From the NCBI GenBank assembly GCA_947179485.1, contig OX359245.1, positions 19,207,067-19,271,066 of the forward strand: a stretch of 64,000 bases of DNA, given 5' to 3'. Below are positions 44,905 to 57,500 of this stretch, one piece after another. Origin of the DNA: Allacma fusca (lineage: Eukaryota > Arthropoda > Collembola > Symphypleona > Sminthuridae). The position numbers and the translations under genes were made by a program. The notes below the pieces were generated by a model. It searched no databases. It was not told the DNA's origin and was given only the letters and a program-made list of their open reading frames with translations. How positions within the stretch are numbered: position 1 is the stretch's first letter; every line of letters starts with the position of its first letter.

Positions 44905-45743
44905 TGCTTTTTTGGTGAAATAAATCAAATTTTATACCTGGTTTAATTATTCGTCATTTGCTTTACATCCGAATTTTTAGCCGTAACTACTGCATCAGCT
45001 TTATTTTTTGTTTACTATGAAAACACAGCTTTGAAGTAGTATCCAGGAAATTTTCCTACACATGTTATTACATATCTCAATACTGTGGTCGCTGTTCGCA
45101 ACACCCAATAAGTTCGACTATTCACACATTCGCATAAACCCACCTCCAAAAATCCTAAAACCTGAGCTGTCAACATTTATAGTCAATAAGGTCAATTTAT
45201 AAGAATTTGTAACTCAGTTATCGAGGATCTTGGATGTGTATCCAAAAAGATGTCCCTACAGGAATTTCTTATTTGAAATTATTTAGTGACCGAAATGTTC
45301 GGAATGCAAAATCCTGCAGTTGAAGTTGAGATTATATTTCTTTGTACTGCAATTAAGCAACCGTTGTAAATTATTTAACAATATTTGTATTCAATTTCTG
45401 CAATACTGTGCATAAATGAGCCAAGATGAATATATAGTTTGTAAATCATAAATTATTGTAACTGCAGTTTTGATGAGTGATTTACTTTCCAATAGGACAA
45501 TCTCACTTGATGTAGTACTTATTTATATGCATATGTGTTGTTGAAAGGTAGTTACGTCACAATTTGCAATCCCCGTTATCTTTTATCTGGAATTCGCAAA
45601 TGCAAGTACAAATATGAAGGCTTTGATTTCATTTTTAATTTATCTGTAGTTTATTATCTCTCTACCCACCAAAAGATATTAGGTTCTCACAATGGACTTA
45701 CACATATGCAGGTTCCATTAAATTGTTTAGAAATTAGGCCGAC
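44905..45743. other. 3' UTR of gene G and spacer
   Basis: AATAAA at 44919-44924. The remainder is AT-rich, with the promoter side of FAXC copy 1. No other gene seen. Confidence 0.6.
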
Positions 45744-47105
45744 ATGGCTCTGGGTCACTGGTACTGGTGTGGTATAGGAGTAGCTCTATTTATTGTGGTT
45801 ATTGTAGTTGGCTATTTACTTATTGGAATAATTCAGAGAGTTTGGAATTATCGGAAACTGTAAATAATAAGTTAATAGTGTAGTCAGTATTCTTTCAAAT
45901 AACATTAAATCCGCAGTAGTTGGTGTAATGGGAGATCATTTTTAATCATTAACAATTACATACATACTTTCCCTGCTAATTTTTAATTCTCAAATAAATT
46001 CTATTTTGCAGGAGAAAATGGAAACAACGGACTCAAGATTCCGAAACTTTGATTGTTCACGTGCCACCCGAGGCGTCAACAATTCCGAATATTTCTCCAT
46101 TTGCTATGAAAGTACTCACGTTTCTGAGAATGGCCAAGATTCCTTATGAGGTGAATAAATATAAATATTAAATTTAAACGCAGTATAATAAGGATTCAAA
46201 ACTTTTTTATTTTATTTCAGATCGACACGGGAGATCCTTTTGGTGGAAAAGGAAAAACTCCGTGGATATCTCATCGGGGGAACAACATCGCTGACTCTGA
46301 ATTTATAATTCAGTATTTGATAAAGTAATGATATTTTGAAATTAAATCTAACAACAACCATGTACAAACATTTGTTTATAATTTATGCAACAACTGACAA
46401 TGCTTGATTCTCCAGAACTTTCGACATTGATTTAACATCTCATTGTGCCCCAGAAGACCTTGCGATTGCAACCGCAGTAAGAATTATGGTGGATGAGCAC
46501 TTACTTTGGTACTTTATGAAAGACATGTTGCGTAACTGAAATGCTTAATTAATTACTGAATAATAACCTAATTGAAGTCAAACCCAATCGTAGGGGAATG
46601 GCCATGGAGCGAGTTGTATTTGGAAGCAGTGATAACTTCGTGCGAGTCTTCAAAATACCAAAATGTATAGTTTGGATTCTCCGGAGGATAGCTAAAGGCC
46701 GAGCGAAGGACCAAGGAATCGGACATCACAGTCAAGATGAGATTATCGAAATTATTTCTAAAGATATTAAGACAATTTCTCTAATACTGGCTAAAAAGCA
46801 GTTTATTTGCGGTACTGAACCATGCCCAGAGGACGCTGGCATCTTCGGAATGTTGTCTCAGTTTTATTGGGGTTTGCCGAACAACCCTTATGAGAAGCTT
46901 TTAAACGGTTGGTCTGGCTATAGCTGGCTTAAAAAATTTAGTATAAACATTTAGTGGTCATATATAAGGAACTGAATATACAATTTATGAACTTGGCTTA
47001 CATAATAGATGATTCTCTGATATTTCAGCTTCCTGTATCAATCTAAAATCTTATTGCAATCGCATAAGAGCAACTTACTGGCCAGACTGGGAAGATCAGT
47101 TTTAA
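45744..47105 (+). CDS. fax-like: Failed axon connections (FAXC)-like, copy 1
   Basis: Six exons: 45744-45859, 46012-46150, 46221-46324, 46416-46508, 46594-46907, 47029-47105; phases 2, 0, 2, 2, 1; 280 residues. An N-terminal transmembrane segment (about residues 9-30) is followed by a basic stretch, then the metaxin/GST-type domain: thioredoxin-like N-lobe with MKVLTFLRMAKIPYE and GKTPWI, an ADSEFII helix, then the all-helical C-lobe with EDAGIFGMLSQF and the end motif RATYWPDW. The Drosophila member acts with Abl kinase in axon development. The intron in GTT at 46908 matches copy 2 exactly in phase and place. It differs from copy 2 in the N-terminus and in the last exon, which ends DWEDQF. 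Confidence 0.88.
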
Positions 47106-49313
47106 TTCTGTCACTCAAGAACAAGAGTTAATTTATCTATTGAGCCGCGTGAACTCACCCCAGTCAAACAGTAGCTCCTTCCTATTCCTGTGATTTAATT
47201 ATTGTAGAGGTATTATCTTGAACAATAACTTTATCTGATTGAAAATGCATATGATGTAATAAATAATTATATGGAATACTTTACACGGGCCAATCTCAAA
47301 TCTCATCCACATTCCCTATATCATTTACGCACTACGGGGCACTATGCAACAGTTGAGCGCTACCAAGGCTAATGCATAGCTACTCAAAACTCAAAACTAA
47401 ACAATTTATAACGTTCGTTCTAGCTTCATACCAATTATTTCATGCTACATATTTCATAATATGTGTAAAAAAATAACTGGTTGTATTTTACATAATTCTC
47501 CGTGAGAAATGCTGGAGATTTCTGTAAGGTAATATTAATCATCCTCAGATCCCTACAATTATGATGCCCCTAATGTGTCCAAAAACGAAAGCAGGCAAAG
47601 ATATAGCACTTTTTCTTTAACGAACGTTGGGCACACTAATCTTCAATCTTGATAAACCCGACATGTATTCATTATTCGACGATGTGAGGAAACATTACAC
47701 ACTCAAGTTTTCGCATAATGACTCCTGTAGACACAATTGTGCGCACAACAAAAAAATGTGAGGACAGATAGAAGTACTAGAGACAAAAAAAATCCTATTC
47801 ATAGACTTAATTTTAGAAAGAGTGCTTTCAAGTTGATGACCATCCCTCTATGAATAGATATTTATTGCCACCTGTAATTGCGAATGATGACATAAGAGTA
47901 ATACATAAATCAACACATGTATGTACTTATTGTGTGGGCTTATACTTACAATATTGCAACTCATTTGCGCCCCTCAAAAGGGACTTCTGGTCTATACGAC
48001 GAATGGGATAAAAAGTCAAGCGTATATTATTTACAGTGCGAAATTCGGCTAGGTATCTATGAATACTTAATATACAGTATGTTTTCTTATAACACATTGC
48101 ACACCTAGAGAGAGATAGTTTATTTATGAGCTCTTGGAATCTAGCACTAATAAATCCAAAAAGTCTCACCTAATAATATCCAAGATGCCAAGAAAGGCTT
48201 TATCCCCCCCCCCCACCCCAGCCCATATAATGGATGGTAAAAATATTAAATTCTTCCGTAATTTAGCAAATCTTGCTGCAGATTTTACCTTTTTTTTCGC
48301 GGGAAAGAAGAGTTCCTGACCTTCCTATTTTTTCATGAACCATCCATAGTTCATGAAAATATTTCGAGACATTATATTTGTAGGAAATTCAAAGGGATTT
48401 ATTTGAGACTGAAATCATAGTCAATCTTGGAAACAAGTTTTGGATGTGAATAATCAATTTTAAACAGAAATTTCAGTTTTCTCAGGAACATCCTAACTTT
48501 GCTCCACTCCTATGACCTTTATATCAAGAATTTTTGAGCTAACAGGATGAAACAAATTTGGAAAAATCTGGAAAAAGATTTGCTAACTTATTGGAGAATT
48601 CAATGTTTTTACTACAGGTAATTATATGGGCTAGGGGGGGGGGCTACAACCCTTCTTGGCACCCTGCACGTAAAAATAATATAGTGCTAATACGTTGGAC
48701 TTGACTTGCAGAAATGTAAAATAAGCAATGATGACATTCCTCATTGAATTTGCGCAGCTATAATAGTTTTAAGCCCCAATGCACAAATATTACAGATTTG
48801 TTCTGATTAGATGGAGCACAAATTAATGTAATACAGTATTGACCGAATGTCCTAAACTTTTCGTCTTTGCGGTATATGCACGTGTGTTGTTAGTTATCTG
48901 CTAGAACACGCCTGATAAAACTCCTGTAAAAGGATATCGTAATTGGGTATAATATACTATCAGTATTAAAGCGTGAGTGCATATTATGCAATCGTTGGAT
49001 ACAATATTTAAGTTACAACAGTCTCATAACATTCGCACCCAAACTGTCTACATTGCATCAAATCCTATTCGGTTCGCCATAATAATTAGCGTCCCCACTT
49101 CAGAGCAAAAACTGACGAATTCAAGGACAAGGGAGAGAAGAAGTTGAAGGCTGTTTTACATTATGTATCATACAATTGTACAGGAAGAAATGTATAATAC
49201 TTCATCTCAGTTGCGTACAGATATTCAGCCTGTCCACTATACATTTACAGGTCTCATTTAGAATTTATTGTTGTGCCGAATAAATAAAATTATTTTGAGG
49301 GAGCTACTCAAAA
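47106..49313. other. intergenic between the FAXC copies
   Basis: AT-rich. An AATAAA occurs in TGTAATAAATAA near 47255. It contains the probable MITE at 48181-48666. No FAXC exon remnants seen. Confidence 0.55.
48181..48666. mobile_element. probable palindromic MITE with C/G homopolymers in its ends
   Basis: The left arm (48181-48234, CAAGATGCCAAGAA, a C-run, AGCCCATATAAT) is an imperfect inverted copy of the right arm (48621-48666, ATTATATGGGCT, a G-run, TTCTTGGCACCCTG). The ends fit the hAT YARNG pattern loosely. No convincing 8-bp target duplication was found. A diverged relative lies at 28170-28317. Confidence 0.55.
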
Positions 49314-50798
49314 ATGACAGAAATTAGTCATTGGGTTTGGTGCGCCGTGGGAGTTGTGGGATTTATTGTTTTAGTAATTCTCGTAAAATTCTTGTTCGGG
49401 GCAATCCAAAAACTGAGGAGCAAGCAGAGATTGTAAGTTTAATTTTAGAGCTGATATTTTCTAAAATAATAATTTATGAAGTATGTGAATAATTACTCAC
49501 CTGAATAAATCTTACTTCATTTCTCAGACGAAAATGGGAAACCAAAACAAGTGGCTCGGAAACTTTAATTGTTCACTGTCCCCCTTGGGCTAAAACCCTT
49601 CCAAGTCCTTCTCCTTTTGTAATGAAAGTTCTAACGTACCTAAGAATAGCTGGGATTCCATATGAGGTATAATTAATATGTAACAATTATTTGTACAAGG
49701 TACTTTAATACAGTGGCTCTGGTAATTCAGCATTTTAATAATTTGTAAAAATTATTTAGCTCGACCATACAGATGTTTTCGGTGGGAAGGGAAAAACTCC
49801 ATGGATTTCCGTCAATGGAGAAAATATAGCGGACTCAGAATTCATTATAGCATTTCTTACGAAGTAAGCCAATGTTAACTCATTGTTAGTTGAAGAGTGT
49901 AAAAATTAAATAATCCTCAAACTTGTATCCTCTTGATTGTGAGGAGAGAATTGATCTAAAAAGAAATAATTTATTGCAGAAAGTTCGGGAAAAATCTCAA
50001 AGGGAATTACAGCGACGAACAACTTGCAGTTGCTACGGCTGTGAGGATTATGCTAGATGAACATCTTTTCTGGTAAGTCAGTTAATATAAAAGTTCCGCT
50101 GTAAATTAGTAGTATTAATTATATATGAATAAATTACAATTCTAATTATTATTGTGTGGTTATTACATTTAGCTAATATTGATAATTAGCATTCAGCAAA
50201 TTACAGCGTTCAGTTAATTTTGGTGAGGGATAATAATATGATTTGTGATTACCTGGCCTGCCATTAATCTTGTAAAGATATATTTAGTAATTGCTTCTAA
50301 AATCATTGAACAGGGGAATGGCACTGGAAAGATTTGTCTTTGGAAGCCCTGATAAGATGGCAAGAGTTTTTCACCTCCCTAGACTTGTAGTAATGATTTT
50401 AAAGCGAATGATCCGTGGTCGTGCTGAAGGTCAAGGAATCGGAGTTCATACTGAAAGTGATATAATCGAAATCATGAGCAAAGATATACGCACAGTTTCA
50501 AAAATTTTGGGCAATAAGAAGTTCATTTTGGGAGATGAGCCTTGCTCCGAAGACGCTGGGATTTTTGGTCAACTTTCTCAGTTTTTTTGGGGCCTGCCGA
50601 ATAACCCATATGAAGTACTGTTGAATGGTATGTAGCAATTATGCAATTTCTAAAACAATCTAAATTGTGTTTGCTGTACTCATTACTCAAAAGCCAAACT
50701 GATTGCAAATTTACAAAAAACCTTTTACAGGTGAATGCAAAAACTTAGGGGATTATTGTCTTCGCGTACGTGAAACCTATTGGCCAGACTGGAAATAA
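49314..50798 (+). CDS. fax-like: Failed axon connections (FAXC)-like, copy 2
   Basis: Six exons: 49314-49432, 49528-49666, 49760-49863, 49980-50072, 50314-50627, 50731-50798; phases as in copy 1; 278 residues. Exons 2 to 5 have the same lengths as in copy 1 (139, 104, 93 and 314 bp), so this is a tandem gene duplication that kept the introns. N-terminal transmembrane segment (about residues 9-28), then the metaxin/GST-type fold with MKVLTYLRIAGIPYE, GKTPWI, ADSEFII, EDAGIFGQLSQF and RETYWPDWK at the end. The exon-6 products differ most. The two copies may divide roles, but nothing in the sequence says how. Confidence 0.88.
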
Positions 50799-52670
50799 AT
50801 ATTAGAGAACGTTCAACCGCGAATCTCAAAATGAGATATAAGTGTATATTTGCATTGCTACGTATGTATGTCTGCACAAACTTGCACTTTTAATGTTTTG
50901 TGAGAAAATAATGAAATTTTACATGACAGCAGGTTGACATCACTTAATATAGAGACATTAAATTTCGGGATCCTTGTAAAATCCTCTGATTAACATAGTG
51001 CGGGCTCTAATTTGAATAAACATACTTTGAACCGTTGTGACAATTAAATGATCTTCAATCCCTGATCTCGAATCTGGATATTATATCCACGCTGTAAAGG
51101 CTTAGCATTTTTCAAAGGCAATAATAAATTGCATGTGAAGGCATCTGCGGAAGATAATGTTAGATCATGCTGTCCCATTTTAATCACAATAATACAATTC
51201 TCTTTTATTCTCATGCCTATTGTTTTTGGAAGAGAAAGGACAATCTCTCTGACCTCAGAAAATTAAAAGAGGTCAAATAATTATAACCTCACGTGAGTCC
51301 ATAGAAACCAAAATTAGAAGATGGTTCATACGCCACCTATCGTGAGACTGTTATTACATTTAATTTTCTTTAGCAAAAGTTAGTACAGCTTCATCAGCCA
51401 CTAAACCAGTTGTTTCAGTGATAATTTTTAACGTCGGCGTAGATTAGATAACGGGTCATCCGTTATACCTCAGAAAATAAAATGAGGTCACGTATAAACA
51501 TGCAAAAATACATTTGTAAGTATAGAAACCGTGAACTAAAGTTTGCACCATCTGTAGTCGGATTTGTTCCTTACATTAATTTGTCTTTTGCATGAATCCG
51601 TTGAATGCCCCATAAACTCACGGAAGCTTGAATTAAATAAACTTCGTCCGTTAATGACAGCCCGTAGTGCGGATCAACGGGCTGAGCGGATTACATGAAA
51701 CAAATGTTATACTATGGATTACAGATTATTCTCACATAAAATGATTTTACGGATTACAAGATGTAGATTACATGCCAAAAATTAAAATTTTGGGTTGTGA
51801 TTACCTCATTACATTTTAAACATCTGGGGCTGTGACTACGGATTACAGATTACTTCCCTAGAATTTTCGACAAAGGATTACGGAAATCATAATATTTTTC
51901 AAATATCCCAGCAGTGGGATGAGTTAATAATTATTATTATTGCTTGCTTTAATTAATTAATATTATTAATTAATTTTACTTCCTTTAATTAATTTTATTT
52001 AATCTTTTAAATAAAGTACTTACTTTGTTAAGAATTACTTGACAGTCAGCCCAACATCCATAATGCATAATTCGTGTCACTTCGCCCCTAAAATACTTCC
52101 TCACTTCGTCCCTGAAAATAGCTCCCAGATTGGACTATAACGTCAATTTCCCAAAAACGGCCGCTTTTTAACACACGTTGCGTCCACCTGAGCCCTATGC
52201 TATAATATAAGTACACTACTCCTCCTAAAAATGCTTATTATTATACGACCCTTACCCCTATACAAAAATGTTTAGAGGAAGCTTTTATTAGGAGAAGCTT
52301 CACGTTCAAATGGAAGGAATTGGCGCGAAGTCCGATGTTGACGTGCCATTGAGTGGGGAGTACTCAATGGGAAGGGGGTTTAAAGCCCGTTGGCCTCCGG
52401 CTGAAGTCAACGCCTTTCCTTTCACAATACTCCTCACCGTCAATAAACCCACCCCATAAGATCACATCCTGAGGAGTCAACTCTGATCCTCCCAAAATTG
52501 TGCCCATGTTACCTGACGATCCCTGTGGAATTCAACTCACACCCTGGAAGCAATAAGAAACGAGCATAGGAAACCTCGATCCCTCGAGCATTCAAGTTTC
52601 AGTGTTGGCATTGAGTGAATCATTTTGTAGTACACTGAGCATTATACACTTAAAACTTGTAATATGTAGG

Positions 52671-52696
52671 GGAGAGAGAGAGAGAGAGAAAGAGAG
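52671..52696. repeat. (GA)n microsatellite
   Basis: Uninterrupted GA dinucleotides followed by a short AAAGAGAG tail. Confidence 0.9.
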
Positions 52697-53100
52697 TCAC
52701 ATAACCAAAAAAATGTGAAAATATTTTTAAGATCTGTCAATTTTTTCCAGACCAACAAAATAGTTTTTTAAAAATCCTGGAAGTGCCTCTGGATCAATAG
52801 TGAACTAAAAGCCTTACACGAAGTGCTCTCAAGTGTAATCTACACCGTCCTTTTTTTACATATACAAAATAATTATTGCCAATAGTGAAAAATAATTTTT
52901 ACTTTATTACTCTACACACTGTATGTATACATACACACTTGTATCATCCTCGTATATATTCCTGGTGGTTATTGTGCCTATGTACCTTTTTTGTGGTCTT
53001 CATTTAATCTACATAACTACATCTATAACCAAGAGAGAAAAAAAAACATCAAGGATTTTTTACTCCCCTGTAACTTTTATATATATGTGTGTATTATTAT

Positions 53101-53120
53101 TACTACTACTACTACTACTA
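53101..53120. repeat. (TAC)n microsatellite
   Basis: About seven TAC units directly after an ATT-repeat stretch. Confidence 0.9.
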
Positions 53121-54500
53121 GTACACATTTAACCTCTACAATATTACAATACGTGTAGTTTTTAATTTTAAAGTTCTGCTGGCCTTATACTTTAAAAAAC
53201 AAACGTAAGTCTTAATATATGTGTGAGAGAGGAATTCATTGAATAATTATTTTGTTCCTTATATGTATAATAAATGACAGGGACACAATTGAATAAACAT
53301 CCATAATCAATAAGTAGTGGAGAGTTACATGTATGAGAGGGGATGTTTTCCCGACCTTTATGAATCTTCGATTTAATATTGCTATTGTTTCCAAACTTGT
53401 AATTTTGCTCATTGATGCCTGGCTCTCTGCTGTATGGGGAACAATGGGGATATTACTTTGACTGAATGACATTTAAAAAAAAACGATTGTGTTCTATTAT
53501 TATAGTTATGCTGATGTGTATTGGAATTACTATTATGGAGAAATTATTCCGCTATTATATAGATTATGAAACAAGAACGGTCTCGGTGGCTTACTCATAT
53601 GTGATGACACATTTGTGTGTGGATGCTATACCGTAGTTGGGAGAGTATGATTATCTCGTGTTATTTATTTATTTGTCGAGTTCATGTATTTATTGTTGTT
53701 TATCTCCTCATGTGTGTCATACGAGGGTTTTTGGAGAAGCATCCGTTAAGTTGTAACTCTCTGTGCTCAGAGTTTGTATGGAGTTGCAATTAACGGTTGC
53801 GAGGAGCGTGAAATTGAGAGGAATCCATGCGAAACTCGAGGGATTGAAAATTGTCGGAAAGGATTATGATCATTTCCTCTTTTTTCTGCAATAATTTCGC
53901 AGGGTGTAGGGATACAGGACAAAACTACAGGGAAGAAGCACCTATCCTTTTTAAATGGTTAATCAACAAGTGTTTTGACAACAATAACAACTGGTGGAAT
54001 GAAATTGGAGAATGAGGATTATTATTGTGTAGTGTAGGAGTATAGTGTGTCAAACTGTTTCTTGTTTTGCCTTTCTGCGGATTGTCATAAATTAGATGCT
54101 ATCTGAGATAATACGTTGCACAAGAGTTAGCAGTTTGAGAAGCTTGAGTTGAGGAACATTGATTTCAGAAAGATTTTAAGTTTAATCATGGTCGGGATAA
54201 GTCATTTTAAAATTGAAATGAAAATGATTTAGAGTGTGCGCCCGGTTTATTTTGTATGTTTAAATGGGAATTTCATTTGGAGTATTTCTTTTGTCAATTT
54301 TAGGTTCCTGACTGCAGTGTGTTCAATATTCTGAATCTGTCCGGAAATAGTGGAAATATCTTTTGGAATTGTCAAGAAACTCTTTCAAACATTCAGTTTT
54401 GTGATGTTTTGTGAAACTAATAGTATATTTCGTGGATGCAAAAGTTTAAATTAGCATTAGACTTTGAGACGAATGGGAGACGAGACTTTTTGAGGAGAAA

Positions 54501-57500
54501 ATGGGAGCGGATGCATTAGAATCGCCAAAAATGTCACGAGAGAATTTAATGCAATTGATCGCCCAGTGGAATGCAAATCGATTGGATTTGTTCGAAATCT
54601 CCGAGCCCAACGAGGTATGACCGGCCGTTTTTTGCTTCGTTTGGTTAATCCCATGCAAGTTCAGCATTTGCGAAAAAAATGATGTTGCTTGCACTGGCAA
54701 TGGTACATGCATACCATGAAAAAATACTGTGTGTACTTGCTTCATTTGTATATGAGACCTGTCAAAGGGATTATTGCTACCTAACATGAAAAGCTATCAT
54801 GAATTGTTAATCATGTGAAACCATCAAGGTTCATCAGGTATATCTATAGTAGCTCCAGCTATTTTTTTCACACATTGCGGGACTACAAGCGATGTCTATT
54901 TACGACTAAAGAATTTATCAAACTGTCGGTTTAATGAGAGAAGGTCATGTTTTAGGTTTCCAGGCTACGTAAAATGATGTTTTTAATTTTTGGTATGCAT
55001 GTGCCTGCGAAGTATGTACGATCAAAATATTTATTCCGCAATATTTAGGTACTGCGGTAGTGCGAGTTATAAAATTTTGTATTCATAGTCGGTTTTTATA
55101 ATTATTTTTACAGGATGGAGAGTTCCATGGCGTGATGAGATTCTATTTTCAAGAAGCCGGTGCCAAAGTAGCCACAAAATGCATACGGGTTGCTTCTTCT
55201 GCTACTGCCAAAGCAGTTATAGAGACTCTGGTGGAGAAGTTTCGTCCGGATATGCGGATGCTGTCGATTCCACAGTATGCTTTATATGAAATACATGAAA
55301 ATGGAGAAGAGCGTCGATTGGAGGATCCTGAAAGGCCACTTTTAGTTCAACTAAATTGGCACTCTGATGATCGCGAAGGGAGATTCTTGCTCCGAAGGAT
55401 TGATGACAAGGTTGGTTTTTCCATCAAATGCATTAAATTTATTTCCTCCTGTACCAGACGAGATAAAATTGGGGAAATTATTGCGTTTGCAGATCAGTAA
55501 AGTTCCCGAAATCCCTATGAGTGAATTGTCTTTCAAGCGAAAGCTAAGCAAGCGTGAGAAGAAACAACTGAAGAAATTACAAGAGAAAACAAAATCGGAC
55601 GCCGAGAGGCAAAGTGTCGCGGAGAAGCTCTATACAGGTACGAGCTCAATGGAATTTAATCTTCCTTCTTATGCTACCCGTGTCACCTCAGCTTCTTCTA
55701 CGTCTAATTTAATTAAAATTGGAACAACAAGTGTATCTTGGTGGTATCACGTTTTGATCCCAGCTTAGTGGAAACCTTACAAGAATTTTTTCTGAATTTA
55801 TATGTCCACTGTGTCAGTCGGTTTTATAACAGGCAATCTTTTCTTCCAATGTAGTTTATAGAGGCTTGATTAGGGAGGTCAATTTCGTCTTCACAGCCAG
55901 ATACTTTACATGTTCACTGATAAGGTTATTTTTGTGGTAGTGGTACTGATTTGCCGAATCACTGTACTATATTGTAGCTATGAAAATAGTTGCACTGAGT
56001 CGCAATTGATTAGCACTAGTATTACATATGGACCTATTTAGCAATATGTATATTCACTGTATACCAGGCGTTCATCGTAGCACTTGCACTATTGTACCAA
56101 ATATTCTGTCTTGCTTAATACAAACAGCACAAGATATGGAACCAGTTTGGATTTTTTTGCTCGCTTTGAAATCTTAAACTGGCAACATTTTTGTTTGAAT
56201 TAGTATCATTAATCATGGTATTAAATTCTTGTAGCTTAAAAACAGACAGCTTTGCAACCATTTCTTGTACTCCTATAACTCTTTATATCAGATTCTCCAA
56301 AATGCTACGCCAGCATCGCATTTTTACAATAAAATCTAAGTCATTAGTTTTATTTACGGTCGTAAAAATATCGAATGAATTAACTCTTCTGATTTTAATT
56401 ATCTTTGCGGCCGGGATGTTTCACTAATTAATAGCTATTTATCAGTATCTATTGATCTGATGCTGCTGAATAATTCCTTTTACGAAGCTAGGGTAGCCGA
56501 ATCTTTCAAAGCCAAACTTCCCATTACTTTAATCTCATAATACTTCCAATTTTTCCCTTCCACGCTCAATAAAATATTCCTTCAATGATACATCAGAACA
56601 TCATTTTAGGAAAAAAGCTAGAAGTAAAGGAATGTAATTTATATTTAATTACAACCATGAAATTAGTTTCAATTGTAAAGTACAATTTCCTGAAATTTTT
56701 CTCGGCTTCAAATATTTCGAGTGATAAATAGTGTTGCTGACATTTTCTGGTATAGTCTTGACAGTAAAGTATTATAGTAATGTTTGTTCGAAGGCATGAC
56801 ATCCACAGATTGTAGTGACAGAACAAGTACGTCGTTGAATGTATTCTGTGGGATGTACGCTTGCGAAATTCCCTTCCTAGATTCAACCGGTATTGAAACC
56901 AGTCAGGCCTGCTGTATCAGTATTTACTATTATGCTGTATTCACTTGAAAATTCAATAAGCTTGTTTCCCTTGCAATGGGACTGCATAACTGCATGTCAG
57001 GCTTTTTCCTTTAAGACTCCCATCCCCATTTCTTCACACATAGCCAAGTTTTATCAGAAGCTGAAGAGACCCCAGCATGTAATGTAATTTAATGCGTATT
57101 TTGTGTCCAAAGGATTTACGATAGAATTTTGAGTTTTTTTCCCATACTTTTATTATTTGCCATAAGAAAAAAAACTAACACACTGAACATGCACAAAAGC
57201 ATTGGTTTCCACTGTTATCAGGCTTCATGTAACTGGTTTGAGGGGAAAAAATTCATTGGACCGGTACTATAAACAAACTTTTTCTGCTGTGATTTGATTA
57301 TTTAGGATACAAAAAATAACAAATACACAGTGATGTAGAAACACTTGTTTCAATCCGTTTCGGGTATCATTCTTATCAGAAATGCTGCTCTGCAGTGTAA
57401 GGTTACGTGTTGGTTTTGGATTAGCGTTATGCTACTACATCACATCTAAAACATTAATTACACAAACTTACTGGATGATGCATTGATATGTTTCAATATC

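Larger units (their letters stand above)
50799..54500. other. long intergenic region upstream of canoe
   Basis: Contains several short repeats: degenerate GGATTACA-type repeats at about 51685-51900, an AGCCCGT/ACGGGCT inverted pair near 51660-51683, a less AT-rich patch at 52320-52560, and GA and TAC microsatellites. The canoe promoter and any 5' UTR exon should lie in its right part. No protein-coding exon recognised. Confidence 0.5.
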
